DNA from: Eubacterium sp. | Lineage (GTDB): Bacteria > Bacillota > Clostridia > Lachnospirales > Lachnospiraceae | Length of the DNA stretch: 21,649 nucleotides | Assembly: GCA_003486385.1 (NCBI GenBank) | Contig: DNFT01000126.1 | Coordinates: forward strand, 1 to 21,649 | Reading direction: 5' to 3' | Shown here: piece after piece, positions 1 to 8,848 of the stretch | Numbering within the stretch: the stretch's first letter is position 1 | How the letters are laid out: each line of letters begins with the position of its first letter | Notes under the pieces: generated by a model | Database searches by the model: none | What the model was told of the DNA's origin: nothing | Seen by the model: the letters and a program-made list of their open reading frames with translations, nothing else | Made by a program: the position numbers and the translations under genes

Positions 1-1
1 T

Positions 2-19
2 GCATACACGGATGTATGC
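2..19. other. Small perfect hairpin at the left edge
   Basis: GCATACA and TGTATGC form a 7-bp perfect stem around a CGGA tetraloop. There is no clean T-tract directly after it, so a terminator for an unseen upstream gene is only a guess. The rest of the leader up to the addB start holds a TATAAT hexamer at 106-111 with no convincing -35 box at 17 bp; I see no other gene in positions 1-203. Confidence 0.4.
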
Positions 20-203
20 TTTGCTTCGGTGGCGAATGTATACAATAACCCATATCAGAGTTCTTAGAACATCTTGCTTCGGACAATGGAGCTGGTATGC
101 ATAAATATAATACGTTATACACTCTTACATTAAGCTGGCATGTTTTGACTCCAACACCGTAGCAGTAATTTAGGAATAATCATAGATATTGGAGGGAGTA
201 AGA

Positions 204-3200
204 ATGCATGTAGAATTCCTCACGGGAAGCAGCGGAAGCGGAAAATCGAAAAGGCTTTATGATATATTGCTGGATATGTCGCAGGAAAATCCGGACAAGA
301 AAATATTTCTGGTTGTGCCTGAGCAGTTCACAATGCAGGCACAGAGAAATATTGTTGAGAACAGTCCGGGGCATGGCACGTTCAATATAGATATTGTCAG
401 CTTTAACAGACTGGCGTACAGGATTTTTGAGGAGCTTGGAATAGAGCTGCCGACAGCGATAGATGATACGGGAAAGAATCTGATACTCAGGAAAATCATA
501 GATGAGAACAAGAAGGATTTCAAAATAATAAGGGCTAAGGACAGTCAGGGCTTCGTAAGTGAGATTAAGTCCGTCATATCGGAGCTTTTACAGTATTCTG
601 TCACAGCGGATATGTTAAAGGATGCCTGCGGCAGACTTAGCACCGGCGGTATCAATAACAATGAGAGGCTGAGAAGAAAGCTTGAGGATATCTCACTTAT
701 ATACAGTGCATTTAAGGAGTATATATCGGACAAATATATCACAACAGAGGAGGTCACGGCTATTCTGTGCAGGTATGTAGACAAGTCGGAGCTTTTAGAA
801 AAAGCGGTGTTTGCATTCGATGGGTTTACCGGCTTCACACCTGTGCAGTATCAGCTTATAGAGCTGCTGTTTGACAAGGCGGATACAATGTATTTTACGC
901 TCACACTGCCGCAGGACGGCGACAGATGGCTCTTTGACATGAGTTATGATGAGCTGAGAAGAATCGGTGAATGTGCCGACAGGCACCATGTAAGAGTAAG
1001 GCGCATGAATGTCGGGGAAGCGGTGCCATACAGATTTAAGGATTCACCGCAGCTTGCACATCTTGAGAGAAACCTGTACAGGGACATGGCGCAGTATGAT
1101 GGAGAGGCGGACAATATAACCATATATTCGGCACTTGGAAAGAAGGCGGAGGTTTCGTATGTCGCTTCCCGGATAAAGAGCCTTGTTGAAAATGGTCTAA
1201 GGTACAGACAGATTGGTGTTATTGTCAGCAGCATGGCGGATTATAAGGAGCTGTTAGCGTCCATATTTGAGGAGAATAAAATTCCGGTATTTATGGACAA
1301 TAAAAGGTCAATTCTTGCAAACCCGGCTGTCGAATATATAAGGGCTGCGCTTGCCATAGTGGAGAAGGACTATTCGTACGAGTCCGTATTCAGGCTGCTT
1401 AAGGGATACATGTGTAAGAACAGTGGGAGATTTGTTGACAGTGCGGGGAGCCTTGATATATTTGAGAATTACGTCCTTGCTCTTGGGATAAGGGGACATA
1501 AGAAATATACTGAAGCCTTCAGGCGCAGGTATCCATCCAGAAGGGGCATGGATTTAGATGTGATAAATGATATCAGGGTCAAGCTGCTTGAGCTTATGGA
1601 ACCGGTTTATCAGGTATTCCATGACAAGGACAGCACGGCTGCGGATTATATTGACACCATACTTCAATTTCTTGACGAGAGCATGGTGTATGAGCAGCTT
1701 GAACAGTTAAAGGAGCTGATGGAGAAGGAGAATCAGGCTGCGGCTGCGAAGGAATACGGTCAGAGCTATGAGAAGATTATTGCCCTTTTTGAGCAGACAA
1801 AAAAGCTGTTGGGCGAAGAAAAAATGGGAATCAGGGAGTTTTCGGATATACTTGACGCGGGCTTTAATGAAATAAAAATAGGTATCATTCCTCCGACGCT
1901 TGACATGGTCATGGTGGGAGATGTAAAGAGAACGAGACTTGACCATATCAGCGCGCTGTTTTTTATAGGTGTCAATGAAGGGCTTGTCCCGGAGGTCAGC
2001 TCCAACCATGGACTTTTTTCGGAGGCGGAGAGGGAGCTGTTAGAGGGTGTACAGCTTGAGCTTGCGCCGACGTCAAGGCATAAGGCATTCATGCAGAATT
2101 TTTATCTGTATCTGCTTTTAACAAAGCCGTCACAGACCTTGACCTTCACGGTGAACCGCGAGGGTAAGCCGTCCAAGCTTATCGCCGACATGCTGAGAAT
2201 GTTTCCATACGCCGTGTGCATGTCGGACGATTCGCTTGAGCCGACAGAGCTTATATATAACAGTATTGAGGGCTTCAGGTATATATTTTCCAGATTTAAC
2301 GAGGGAAATGAATTGAATGATACGGAAAAAGCCCTTCTTATGGTGCTCAAAAATGATACAGAATATGCCAGAAAGTACAATGAGCTTGCCTATGCGGCGA
2401 TGAAGAATGTCACGGAGCAGAGGATAACCGAGAATGCGGCGAAGCTTCTGTACGGAGAGAGACTGTCGGGAAGCGTGTCGCGAATGGAGACATTTGCCTC
2501 ATGTGCATTTTCACATTTTGCGAAGTATGGGCTGCAGCTTGAGGAGAGGAAGCTGTATGAGATAGGAGCTGCGGACCTTGGAACTCTTTTTCATGAAGCT
2601 CTCAAGCTATATTCCATGAGGCTTGCCGAGGAAAAGCTTGATTTTGCGAGCGTAGGGGACAAGGCAGGACAGTACATCCGTGAGGCTGTCGAGTATGCGA
2701 TGACAGATTACAACAATTCGATATTCTATGACAGCAAGAGAAATGAATACATGAAGGAAAAGATATATTCCATGTTAGAGCGCACGGCGTGGGCGCTTGG
2801 AAAGCAGACAAAGGCGGGAAGCTTTGTGCCGGATAGGTTCGAGAAGAGCTTCGTGTTTGAACAGAACGGCATGAAGATAGCAGGTAATATTGACCGAATA
2901 GACATCGCCAGGGATGAGAACACGAGCTATGTCAAGATAATAGACTACAAGTCAGGAAAGAGAACCCTTGACCTTGGTAAAATATATGATGGCCTGTCCT
3001 TACAGCTCATGGTGTACCTTAACAGCCTTATGGAGGACAATATTCCGGCTGCGGCAATGTATTACAATATTGATAATCCTATAGTTGACTATAAGGCGGG
3101 AGCGGATGTCGATGACAGTATTCTGGCGTCGCTGCAGCCGCAGGGAATTGTAAACAGCGACGGCAATATATTAAAGCTCTTAGATAAGGTGACCACATCG

Positions 3201-3521
3201 GGCAAATCGAGCTATATACCGGTATCATATAACAAGGATGGTTCGCTGTCTAAGACCTCATCCGCCACAAGCACGGACAGGCTGAAATTGCTGGGTGAAT
3301 ATGCCTCAATGAAGCTTGTCCGGTTCGGAAAACGTATCAGTGAAGGTGAGATAGGGGCTAATCCATACCCGGATAGCTGCGATTACTGTCCGTATCAGCT
3401 TATATGCGGCTTTGATCCGGCGCGGGACAGCTACAGGTATCACACTAAGCTTAACAATGATGATGGCTGTTATAAAAAATTCAGTGAGGGGATGAAAAAA
3501 GATGGCGAGAACGTGGACTGA
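204..3521 (+). CDS. addB: ATP-dependent helicase/nuclease subunit B (AddB)
   Basis: AddB is the B subunit of the cytoplasmic AddAB helicase-nuclease that resects double-strand breaks up to a Chi-type site and prepares ends for RecA; it is the Firmicute counterpart of RecBCD. The 1105-residue length fits the family. Visible marks: Walker A loop GSSGSGKS at residues 8-15; a C-terminal nuclease core with DYKSG (D914, K916) followed by a QL motif; and four cysteines expected to hold an Fe-S cluster, C767 in ASCAFSHF plus C1059, C1062 and C1068 in CDYCPYQLIC. I start at ATG 204, which has a GGAGGGAG ribosome binding site at 191-198; a longer TTG start at 189 would swallow that site. The 3' end overlaps addA by 20 bp, so the two genes are one transcription unit and probably translationally coupled. 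All key residues are present. Confidence 0.96.
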   Translation: MHVEFLTGSSGSGKSKRLYDILLDMSQENPDKKIFLVVPEQFTMQAQRNIVENSPGHGTFNIDIVSFNRLAYRIFEELGIELPTAIDDTGKNLILRKIIDENKKDFKIIRAKDSQGFVSEIKSVISELLQYSVTADMLKDACGRLSTGGINNNERLRRKLEDISLIYSAFKEYISDKYITTEEVTAILCRYVDKSELLEKAVFAFDGFTGFTPVQYQLIELLFDKADTMYFTLTLPQDGDRWLFDMSYDELRRIGECADRHHVRVRRMNVGEAVPYRFKDSPQLAHLERNLYRDMAQYDGEADNITIYSALGKKAEVSYVASRIKSLVENGLRYRQIGVIVSSMADYKELLASIFEENKIPVFMDNKRSILANPAVEYIRAALAIVEKDYSYESVFRLLKGYMCKNSGRFVDSAGSLDIFENYVLALGIRGHKKYTEAFRRRYPSRRGMDLDVINDIRVKLLELMEPVYQVFHDKDSTAADYIDTILQFLDESMVYEQLEQLKELMEKENQAAAAKEYGQSYEKIIALFEQTKKLLGEEKMGIREFSDILDAGFNEIKIGIIPPTLDMVMVGDVKRTRLDHISALFFIGVNEGLVPEVSSNHGLFSEAERELLEGVQLELAPTSRHKAFMQNFYLYLLLTKPSQTLTFTVNREGKPSKLIADMLRMFPYAVCMSDDSLEPTELIYNSIEGFRYIFSRFNEGNELNDTEKALLMVLKNDTEYARKYNELAYAAMKNVTEQRITENAAKLLYGERLSGSVSRMETFASCAFSHFAKYGLQLEERKLYEIGAADLGTLFHEALKLYSMRLAEEKLDFASVGDKAGQYIREAVEYAMTDYNNSIFYDSKRNEYMKEKIYSMLERTAWALGKQTKAGSFVPDRFEKSFVFEQNGMKIAGNIDRIDIARDENTSYVKIIDYKSGKRTLDLGKIYDGLSLQLMVYLNSLMEDNIPAAAMYYNIDNPIVDYKAGADVDDSILASLQPQGIVNSDGNILKLLDKVTTSGKSSYIPVSYNKDGSLSKTSSATSTDRLKLLGEYASMKLVRFGKRISEGEIGANPYPDSCDYCPYQLICGFDPARDSYRYHTKLNNDDGCYKKFSEGMKKDGENVD

Positions 3522-6500
3522 TGAACAAAAAAGAGTTATAGCGCAGAATAATTCCAATCTCCTTGTCTCTGCGGCAGCAGGTTCGGGAAAGACAGCTGTC
3601 ATGGTTGAGAGAATTATACAGAGGATTCTTGACGAGAAGCACCCGGTGGATATCGACAGAATAGTTGTCGTGACGTTCACAAAGGCTGCTGCGGCACAGA
3701 TGAAGGAGAGAATCGCTGCGGCGCTCTCGTCCGTCATGCTGTCGGAAAAGAATGAAAAGCGGGTGGTGCTTATAAGAAGACAGCTTGCTCTGCTTGAAAA
3801 CGCAGTTATATGTACAATTGACAGCTTTTGCAATTATATACTGCGAAATTATTTTAATACCATAGACCTTGACCCATCCTACAGAATCGGTGACGAGGGG
3901 GAGCTTAAGCTGTTGATGTCAGATGTAGCCGATGAGGTTATCGAGGAGGCATATTCGTGCGGCGACAAGGCATTTCTTGAGTTTGTGGATGGACAACTGC
4001 CGGCTAAGAGCGATAAAAGGCTGTCCGAATGGATTATATCGTTGTACACCTTTTCGCAGAGCCATCCGTACCCTGAGGAGTGGCTTTTGCAGTGTAAAAA
4101 ATGGTATGACATAACAACTGAGGATGAATTTGAAAATTCGGAGGTTGTTAAGTTTACAAAGGAGCATGTAAAGAATCTTCTAAAGGCTGCGATAGATGAG
4201 TATAAGGATGTAATAGAGCAGCTTGCGGACGTTGGCGGCATAGATAAATATGTCCCGGTATTCAGGAACGATTTATCGCTTTTTGAGGCGGCTTACGCTG
4301 CGGACAGCTACGGCAGTCTGAGGGAAAAGCTGCAGATTAAGTTTGAGAGACTTGCCAATGCGCCAAAGGATGCGGACGAGGAGCTGAAGGAGCGCGCAAA
4401 GGAGCTAAGGGACAGGCAGAAGAAGATAGTGGGAAAGCTTTCCGATGAGCTGCTTGAGTGGTCGGTGGAGGATAACCTTGCCATGATAGAGAGCATGGCT
4501 CCGTCGGCGAAGGCGTTCATAGATCTTGTGCTGGCATTTGAGAAGAGATATTCGGAGAGAAAAAATGAGGATAATATATTAAGCTTCTCCGATGTGGAGC
4601 ACTTAGCCCTCAGGGTGCTGCGCAGGGAGGACGGCTTTACACCTGCGGCATGCGAGTTACAGTCATTATATGAGGAAATATATATTGATGAGTATCAGGA
4701 CAGCAACATGGTTCAGGAGCTTATACTCACGGCGATATCGCGCGGAAATAATATTTTCATGGTGGGCGATATCAAGCAGAGCATATATAGCTTCCGGCAG
4801 GCGGATCCGGGGATTTTTCTGGAAAAATACCGGACCTATGAGGAGAACAATCCGCAGGCTGATAACGTGCTTATATGCCTGCACAATAATTTCCGAAGCA
4901 GGGCTAATATCCTCTATGCGGTGAACGATATCTTCCGCGACATTATGCACGCCGGGTTAGGTGGTGTCGAGTATGATACGGACGCAATGCTTGTTCCGGG
5001 AAAGGTTTTCCAGCCGTTTGAAAATCAAGGAGCGGAGCCGGTCACACCGAAGGGCGGTTCAGTGGAGCTGCTTTTGTGCCGTATTCCGAAGGATGATGAG
5101 GAGGAACAGGAGGAGAAGGAAAAGCGCGAGTATGAGGCTGAGGCGGTAGCCGGAAGGATAAGGGAACTGACCGGGGATAAGCCGCAGATGATATGGGATG
5201 ATTCCCTGAATAATGGGGACGGCGGCTACAGGGCAGCCTACTATAGGGATATAGTTATTCTGTTAAGAAGCGCCAATTCGGCGGGACATGTGTATGCTGA
5301 GGTCTTAAATAACGCGGGGATTCCGGCTGTGTGCAGTACGGCGTATGGATATTTTGGTGCGCCGGAGATAGTTGAGATACTCAATATGCTGAGAGTGATA
5401 GATAATCCAAGACAGGACATCGCGCTGGCGGGTGCATTGCGCTCTTATTTCTGCTATCTTACAGCGCAGGAGCTTGCAGCCCTTAAAAATTCATCCAAGG
5501 ATACGGATTTATATACAGCTGTCATAGAATACCGCAGCCATGAGGGGGAGGAGGGCTTTGACACAGAGTTATCCGTCAAAATCGATAAATTCCTTGATTT
5601 TGTGGACGCATACAGAAAGAAGGCTTCCTATATGCCAATCCATGAGCTGATAAAAGACCTCATATACGATACGGAATATATAGTCTATGCGGCATCGAAG
5701 AAAAATGGAAAGCGCAGGATGGCGAATCTTGACATGCTTGTGAACAAGGCGGCCGAGTACGAAAATACAAGCCTGCACGGTCTGTTCAATTTTCTGCGGT
5801 ATATTGACAAGCTGCAAAAATATGAGGTGGACATGGGAGAGGCGGACACCATGTCCGAGAATGATGATGTTGTAAGGATAATGAGTATCCATAAGAGCAA
5901 GGGACTTGAGTTCCCTATTGTTTTCGTGCCGGATATGGACAAGAAATATAATTTGCAGGACACAACGGAGAGAGTTAATTTCCATGTGAAATTCGGTGTG
6001 GGGCTGGACATGGTCGACACTTCGCTGAGGCTTAGGAAAAAGAGCTTCCAGAAGCGGGCGATGGCGGAGGGGATCAGGCTCAATTCAATCGGTGAGGAGT
6101 TAAGGGTGCTGTATGTTGCACTCACAAGAGCTGTCGAAAAGCTGATTCTTGTAGGCGGAATCGCTGATTCTAAGTATGACAGCTCAATGGAAAGATGGGA
6201 GAGAAGGGCACAGACGCACGGCGGAGATTACGGCTATGTGTACACCTATTCCAATTACCTTGACCTTGCGGCACCGGTGTTTTTCAAGAGCGTGACATCG
6301 GCGGTGCTGGAGCTTAGGACGGTTACGTTTGGCAGGGGGGATGGAAATGTTGATAGCTTAGATAAAATGCCTGAAACCGGAACGCAGGGGATGGATAGCC
6401 ATGATGTTGTGACAAGGGATACATTGTATGAGGTGTATACAGGCAGTGAGGCACAGGATGGTGTTGCGAGCGGTAGTAATAGCAGTGATGACGGCAATGA

Positions 6501-7248
6501 CGTGGACAAAAACGATGACGGCAATAGAGAGCTTGCGGATATATTCAGAAGCCGTTTTGACTATCAGTATCCGCATGAGCTTTCAACACACCTTCCGGGA
6601 AAATTTTCTGTGTCGGAATTAAAGCACCGGGATATAGATGAGTCGCAGGACGAAGCGGTACATATCGTACAGAGTGAGCGGAAAAAGCCTGTGCCTGAAG
6701 CCGATGGTGATACCAAGAAAAACATGGGAGCGGAGAGAGGTAATGCCTACCACAAGATTTTTGAGCTGCTCGATTACAATGTGAATCCGGATGAGGACTC
6801 CGTGCGTGAGTTCATTCATGGTCTTGTGCTTTCAGGAAGGATGGACGCAGAGTATGAGAAGCTGGTGAGAGCCGGAAAGTATGTTGCCTTTTTAAATTCC
6901 AGGCTTGGACAGAGAATGAAAAAAGCGGCACTTTCAGGAAGAATGTACAGGGAACGGCAGTTTATTACCGGATTTCCGGCGAACAGGATAAGGCAGGAAT
7001 ATGAAGCCTGTGATGATATAATAATGGTTCAGGGTATTATTGACTGCTGTTTTGAGGAGGAGGACGGATATGTGATTGTCGATTATAAGACGGATCACGT
7101 TGAGCCTGATAATGCGGAGAAAATCCTGAAAAAGAGATATACAGAGCAGCTTAGATTATATGCGGATGCTCTTGAGCAGATAAGCGATGTAAAGGTAAAG
7201 GAATGTATCATATATTCAGTTTCAGTTAACCGTGAAATAAAATTATAA
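3502..7248 (+). CDS. addA: ATP-dependent helicase/nuclease subunit A (AddA)
   Basis: AddA is the motor and second nuclease subunit of AddAB, a UvrD/Rep-like (SF1A) 3'-5' helicase fused to a RecB-type nuclease. The 1248-residue length is normal for the family. Seen in order: Walker A AAAGSGKT with K30; Walker B IDEYQD with D396, E397 and D400; the helicase motif GDIKQSIYSFR near residue 422; NNFRSR; the late motif ALTRAVEKL; then the nuclease domain with ERGNAYHKIFE, GIID (D1181) and VDYKTD (D1194, K1196). Between helicase and nuclease lies a low-complexity acidic linker, residues about 988-1008, rich in Ser, Asp, Asn and Gly. ATG 3502 overlaps addB and has a GAGGGG motif upstream. No clear terminator follows in the 94 bp before the next gene, so read-through into the regulator gene is possible. 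Confidence 0.97.
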   Translation: MARTWTDEQKRVIAQNNSNLLVSAAAGSGKTAVMVERIIQRILDEKHPVDIDRIVVVTFTKAAAAQMKERIAAALSSVMLSEKNEKRVVLIRRQLALLENAVICTIDSFCNYILRNYFNTIDLDPSYRIGDEGELKLLMSDVADEVIEEAYSCGDKAFLEFVDGQLPAKSDKRLSEWIISLYTFSQSHPYPEEWLLQCKKWYDITTEDEFENSEVVKFTKEHVKNLLKAAIDEYKDVIEQLADVGGIDKYVPVFRNDLSLFEAAYAADSYGSLREKLQIKFERLANAPKDADEELKERAKELRDRQKKIVGKLSDELLEWSVEDNLAMIESMAPSAKAFIDLVLAFEKRYSERKNEDNILSFSDVEHLALRVLRREDGFTPAACELQSLYEEIYIDEYQDSNMVQELILTAISRGNNIFMVGDIKQSIYSFRQADPGIFLEKYRTYEENNPQADNVLICLHNNFRSRANILYAVNDIFRDIMHAGLGGVEYDTDAMLVPGKVFQPFENQGAEPVTPKGGSVELLLCRIPKDDEEEQEEKEKREYEAEAVAGRIRELTGDKPQMIWDDSLNNGDGGYRAAYYRDIVILLRSANSAGHVYAEVLNNAGIPAVCSTAYGYFGAPEIVEILNMLRVIDNPRQDIALAGALRSYFCYLTAQELAALKNSSKDTDLYTAVIEYRSHEGEEGFDTELSVKIDKFLDFVDAYRKKASYMPIHELIKDLIYDTEYIVYAASKKNGKRRMANLDMLVNKAAEYENTSLHGLFNFLRYIDKLQKYEVDMGEADTMSENDDVVRIMSIHKSKGLEFPIVFVPDMDKKYNLQDTTERVNFHVKFGVGLDMVDTSLRLRKKSFQKRAMAEGIRLNSIGEELRVLYVALTRAVEKLILVGGIADSKYDSSMERWERRAQTHGGDYGYVYTYSNYLDLAAPVFFKSVTSAVLELRTVTFGRGDGNVDSLDKMPETGTQGMDSHDVVTRDTLYEVYTGSEAQDGVASGSNSSDDGNDVDKNDDGNRELADIFRSRFDYQYPHELSTHLPGKFSVSELKHRDIDESQDEAVHIVQSERKKPVPEADGDTKKNMGAERGNAYHKIFELLDYNVNPDEDSVREFIHGLVLSGRMDAEYEKLVRAGKYVAFLNSRLGQRMKKAALSGRMYRERQFITGFPANRIRQEYEACDDIIMVQGIIDCCFEEEDGYVIVDYKTDHVEPDNAEKILKKRYTEQLRLYADALEQISDVKVKECIIYSVSVNREIKL

Positions 7249-7342
7249 CCAGCTTGTATGGTCATTTTGACAAATATCTGATATGCTTTTTCTTTCGGTA
7301 AATATGGGGTGAAAAATTACTCACAAAAAGGAGAAGAGTATC

Positions 7343-8281
7343 ATGTATACGGTGGGCTCGATTATAAAAAATGAGCGGGAGAAACATAAGATATCACAGG
7401 AGGAGTTATGCTTTGGAATATGCGCGGTAAGTACATTGTCAAGGATAGAGCATAATGAGCAGACTCCTACCATGGAAAAAGCAATGGCATTATTAAACAG
7501 ATTGGGGCTTGAAGGGAGCAGGTATCTGTCATTCGTTTCAGAGGATGAGCATGAGTTTTACCGGATAAACTGCGATGTGGAACAGATGCTTGCTCTAAGA
7601 AAGTATAAGGAAGCTTATGAATATGTCATGGAGAATAAACAATACATGGATAAAAACAAGTTCAGAAAGCAGTTCTTATGCGGCATTAAGGCTATCAAGC
7701 TGTGCTATGAGGACAAGCAGTATGAAACAGCAATCACGATGACAGAGGAAGCAATCAGGTATACCTGTCCGCATTTTGAAAAATCCAAGAAAATAAGATA
7801 TTTTTTGACCGACATGGAAGTGAATATCATTAATGTGATGGCTGTCTCATATTGGTGGAGCGGAAAAAATATCATAGCCATTAACCTGCTTATGAATCTC
7901 ACTGATGCACTGCGTGAACAGTATTCGACAATCGGTATTGACAGCTTCAGATATCCTATGGTTCTGTGTAATTTAGCACAATGGCTTAATGAACAGAAAA
8001 GATATGAAGAAGCGGATGAATATATCGAAATCGGCCGGGAAGCCTGTATAAAGAGTGGAAAAATGCGCATGCTCCCGTTCTTCTGTTGTTGTAAAGCAGC
8101 AGTTCTTTTAAGCATGAACTGCCCTGAAGAGCATATTCTTAGAGAATATATAAGTGCCTATGTGATGTTTAAAAGCATGGGATTATATGACGATGCAATG
8201 AAGCTTCGCTCCTATCTGCTTGAACTGTATAACAGGGATCTTGAACATATATGTGCACCTAAGATCAGCAGTTCCACATGA
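7343..8281 (+). CDS. HTH_3/XRE regulator with C-terminal helical (TPR-like) repeats
   Basis: This is a cytoplasmic transcription regulator of 312 residues. Residues about 4-55 (SIIKNEREKHKISQEELCFG, then STLSRIEHNEQTP) are a Cro/XRE helix-turn-helix. The rest is all-helical with paired-helix repeats, for example the segments with KYKEAYEYV, QYETAITMTEEAI and RYEEADEYIEI. That layout is shared with the RRNPP group (Rgg, PlcR, PrgX), whose C-terminal repeats bind short peptides, and also with orphan HTH-TPR regulators, so a peptide-sensing role is inference only. ATG 7343 has AGGAGAAG seven bases upstream. Downstream is an unusually long non-coding gap with micro-ORFs, then a protease gene. The regulator target is not visible; a neighbour is the usual choice. 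Confidence 0.8.
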   Translation: MYTVGSIIKNEREKHKISQEELCFGICAVSTLSRIEHNEQTPTMEKAMALLNRLGLEGSRYLSFVSEDEHEFYRINCDVEQMLALRKYKEAYEYVMENKQYMDKNKFRKQFLCGIKAIKLCYEDKQYETAITMTEEAIRYTCPHFEKSKKIRYFLTDMEVNIINVMAVSYWWSGKNIIAINLLMNLTDALREQYSTIGIDSFRYPMVLCNLAQWLNEQKRYEEADEYIEIGREACIKSGKMRMLPFFCCCKAAVLLSMNCPEEHILREYISAYVMFKSMGLYDDAMKLRSYLLELYNRDLEHICAPKISSST

Positions 8282-8369
8282 TTTCAAGAAAGTTAAAAAA
8301 GACTATAGAATATAGAACCATGAAACCTCCTTTTATAGTGTTTTAGTTGATACCGTGGCAGGCGGTACC

Positions 8370-8426
8370 ATGGATTTGTTCGAAGATACTGTACAGAGTG
8401 TTTACCCTTGTCCAGTAATATCATAG
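8370..8426 (+). CDS. Putative 18-codon micro-ORF next to the HTH-TPR regulator
   Basis: The ORF starts at ATG 8370, three bases after an AGGCGGT motif, and ends at TAG 8424. The frame is open further upstream without an ATG; a GTG at 8355 would give 23 codons. The product MDLFEDTVQSVYPCPVIS has no signal-peptide character. It is listed only because small peptide genes often lie beside HTH-TPR regulators; it may be chance. Confidence 0.2.
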   Translation: MDLFEDTVQSVYPCPVIS

Positions 8427-8445
8427 TAAAGGATTTGTGGTCATA

Positions 8446-8495
8446 ATAACATAGCGTATCACGGTAATTTTTATTTCCGTGATATGCTATGTTAT
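8446..8495. terminator. 19-bp stem hairpin, possible bidirectional terminator
   Basis: The arms 8446-8464 (ATAACATAGCGTATCACGG) and 8477-8495 pair over 19 positions with a single G-T wobble, around a 12-base T-rich loop. The flanks lack a T-tract, so simple intrinsic termination is uncertain. It lies 165 bp after the regulator stop and 46 bp from the 3' end of the broken minus-strand micro-ORF. A MITE remnant or a processing signal is equally possible. Confidence 0.55.
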
Positions 8496-8541
8496 TTATA
8501 GAAGGAAAGTAGTATAATCTACTTCTTCTCTTTTAAGCGCT

Positions 8542-8664
8542 TTACCGTTGCTTCATTGAGTTTGAAACATAAATTGAAACTAAAAATAAAGTCATTATAA
8601 TTCCCCGGATTATAATTATTCCTATAATGTCCTGTGTTTTTCAGTCTGTTATGTTTTTAATCAT
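8542..8664 (-). pseudogene. Possible broken micro-ORF (hydrophobic peptide) on the minus strand
   Basis: Reading leftward from ATG 8664, which has a good AAGGAGA ribosome binding site, gives MIKNITD, then an in-frame TGA (8643-8641). The same frame continues as a strongly hydrophobic stretch (QDIIGIIIIRGIIMTLFLVS) and basic end up to TAA at 8544-8542. It could be a small membrane peptide killed by a stop codon, a short peptide restarted at the internal ATG 8595, or chance in AT-rich DNA. Confidence 0.2.
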
Positions 8665-8848
8665 GGGTATTCTCCTTCAGGTGGTGTCATGCGGTGAGAA
8701 AATACATCCGCTGTGCGCTGATAATGTCTGTATTTTAGTGCCAATTATATCTATCAGGTGGAATATATAGAAAATGGGGTAAAGGTTTATGCGAATGTTT
8801 CAGGAGATTTCTGAATAATCATTATAGAAAAATGGTGAGTGTTGTGAT

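Larger units (their letters stand above)
8282..8848. other. 567-bp gap with no established gene
   Basis: This stretch between the regulator and the protease contains no ORF over 40 codons that I trust. It does contain a strong hairpin (8446-8495), an 18-codon plus-strand micro-ORF starting at ATG 8370 behind AGGCGG, and a minus-strand micro-ORF beginning at 8664 behind AAGGAGA and broken by an in-frame TGA at codon 8. The AT content is high. I see no recognisable riboswitch fold and no tRNA. Confidence 0.6.

Noticed and set aside
1..203. tRNA or riboswitch in the left leader
   Set aside because: Only a 7-bp hairpin is seen; no cloverleaf or known aptamer core could be recognised.
3306..3833. 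175-codon minus-strand ORF across the addB/addA junction
   Set aside because: It is the shadow of two genes with clear domain motifs on the plus strand.
7267..7287. TTGACA and TATGCT ahead of the HTH regulator as a promoter
   Set aside because: The spacing is about 9 bp, far from the usual 16-18, and no alternative -10 fits.
8663..8770. 35-codon plus-strand ORF starting at ATG 8663
   Set aside because: No ribosome binding site upstream and no recognisable features; more likely chance.
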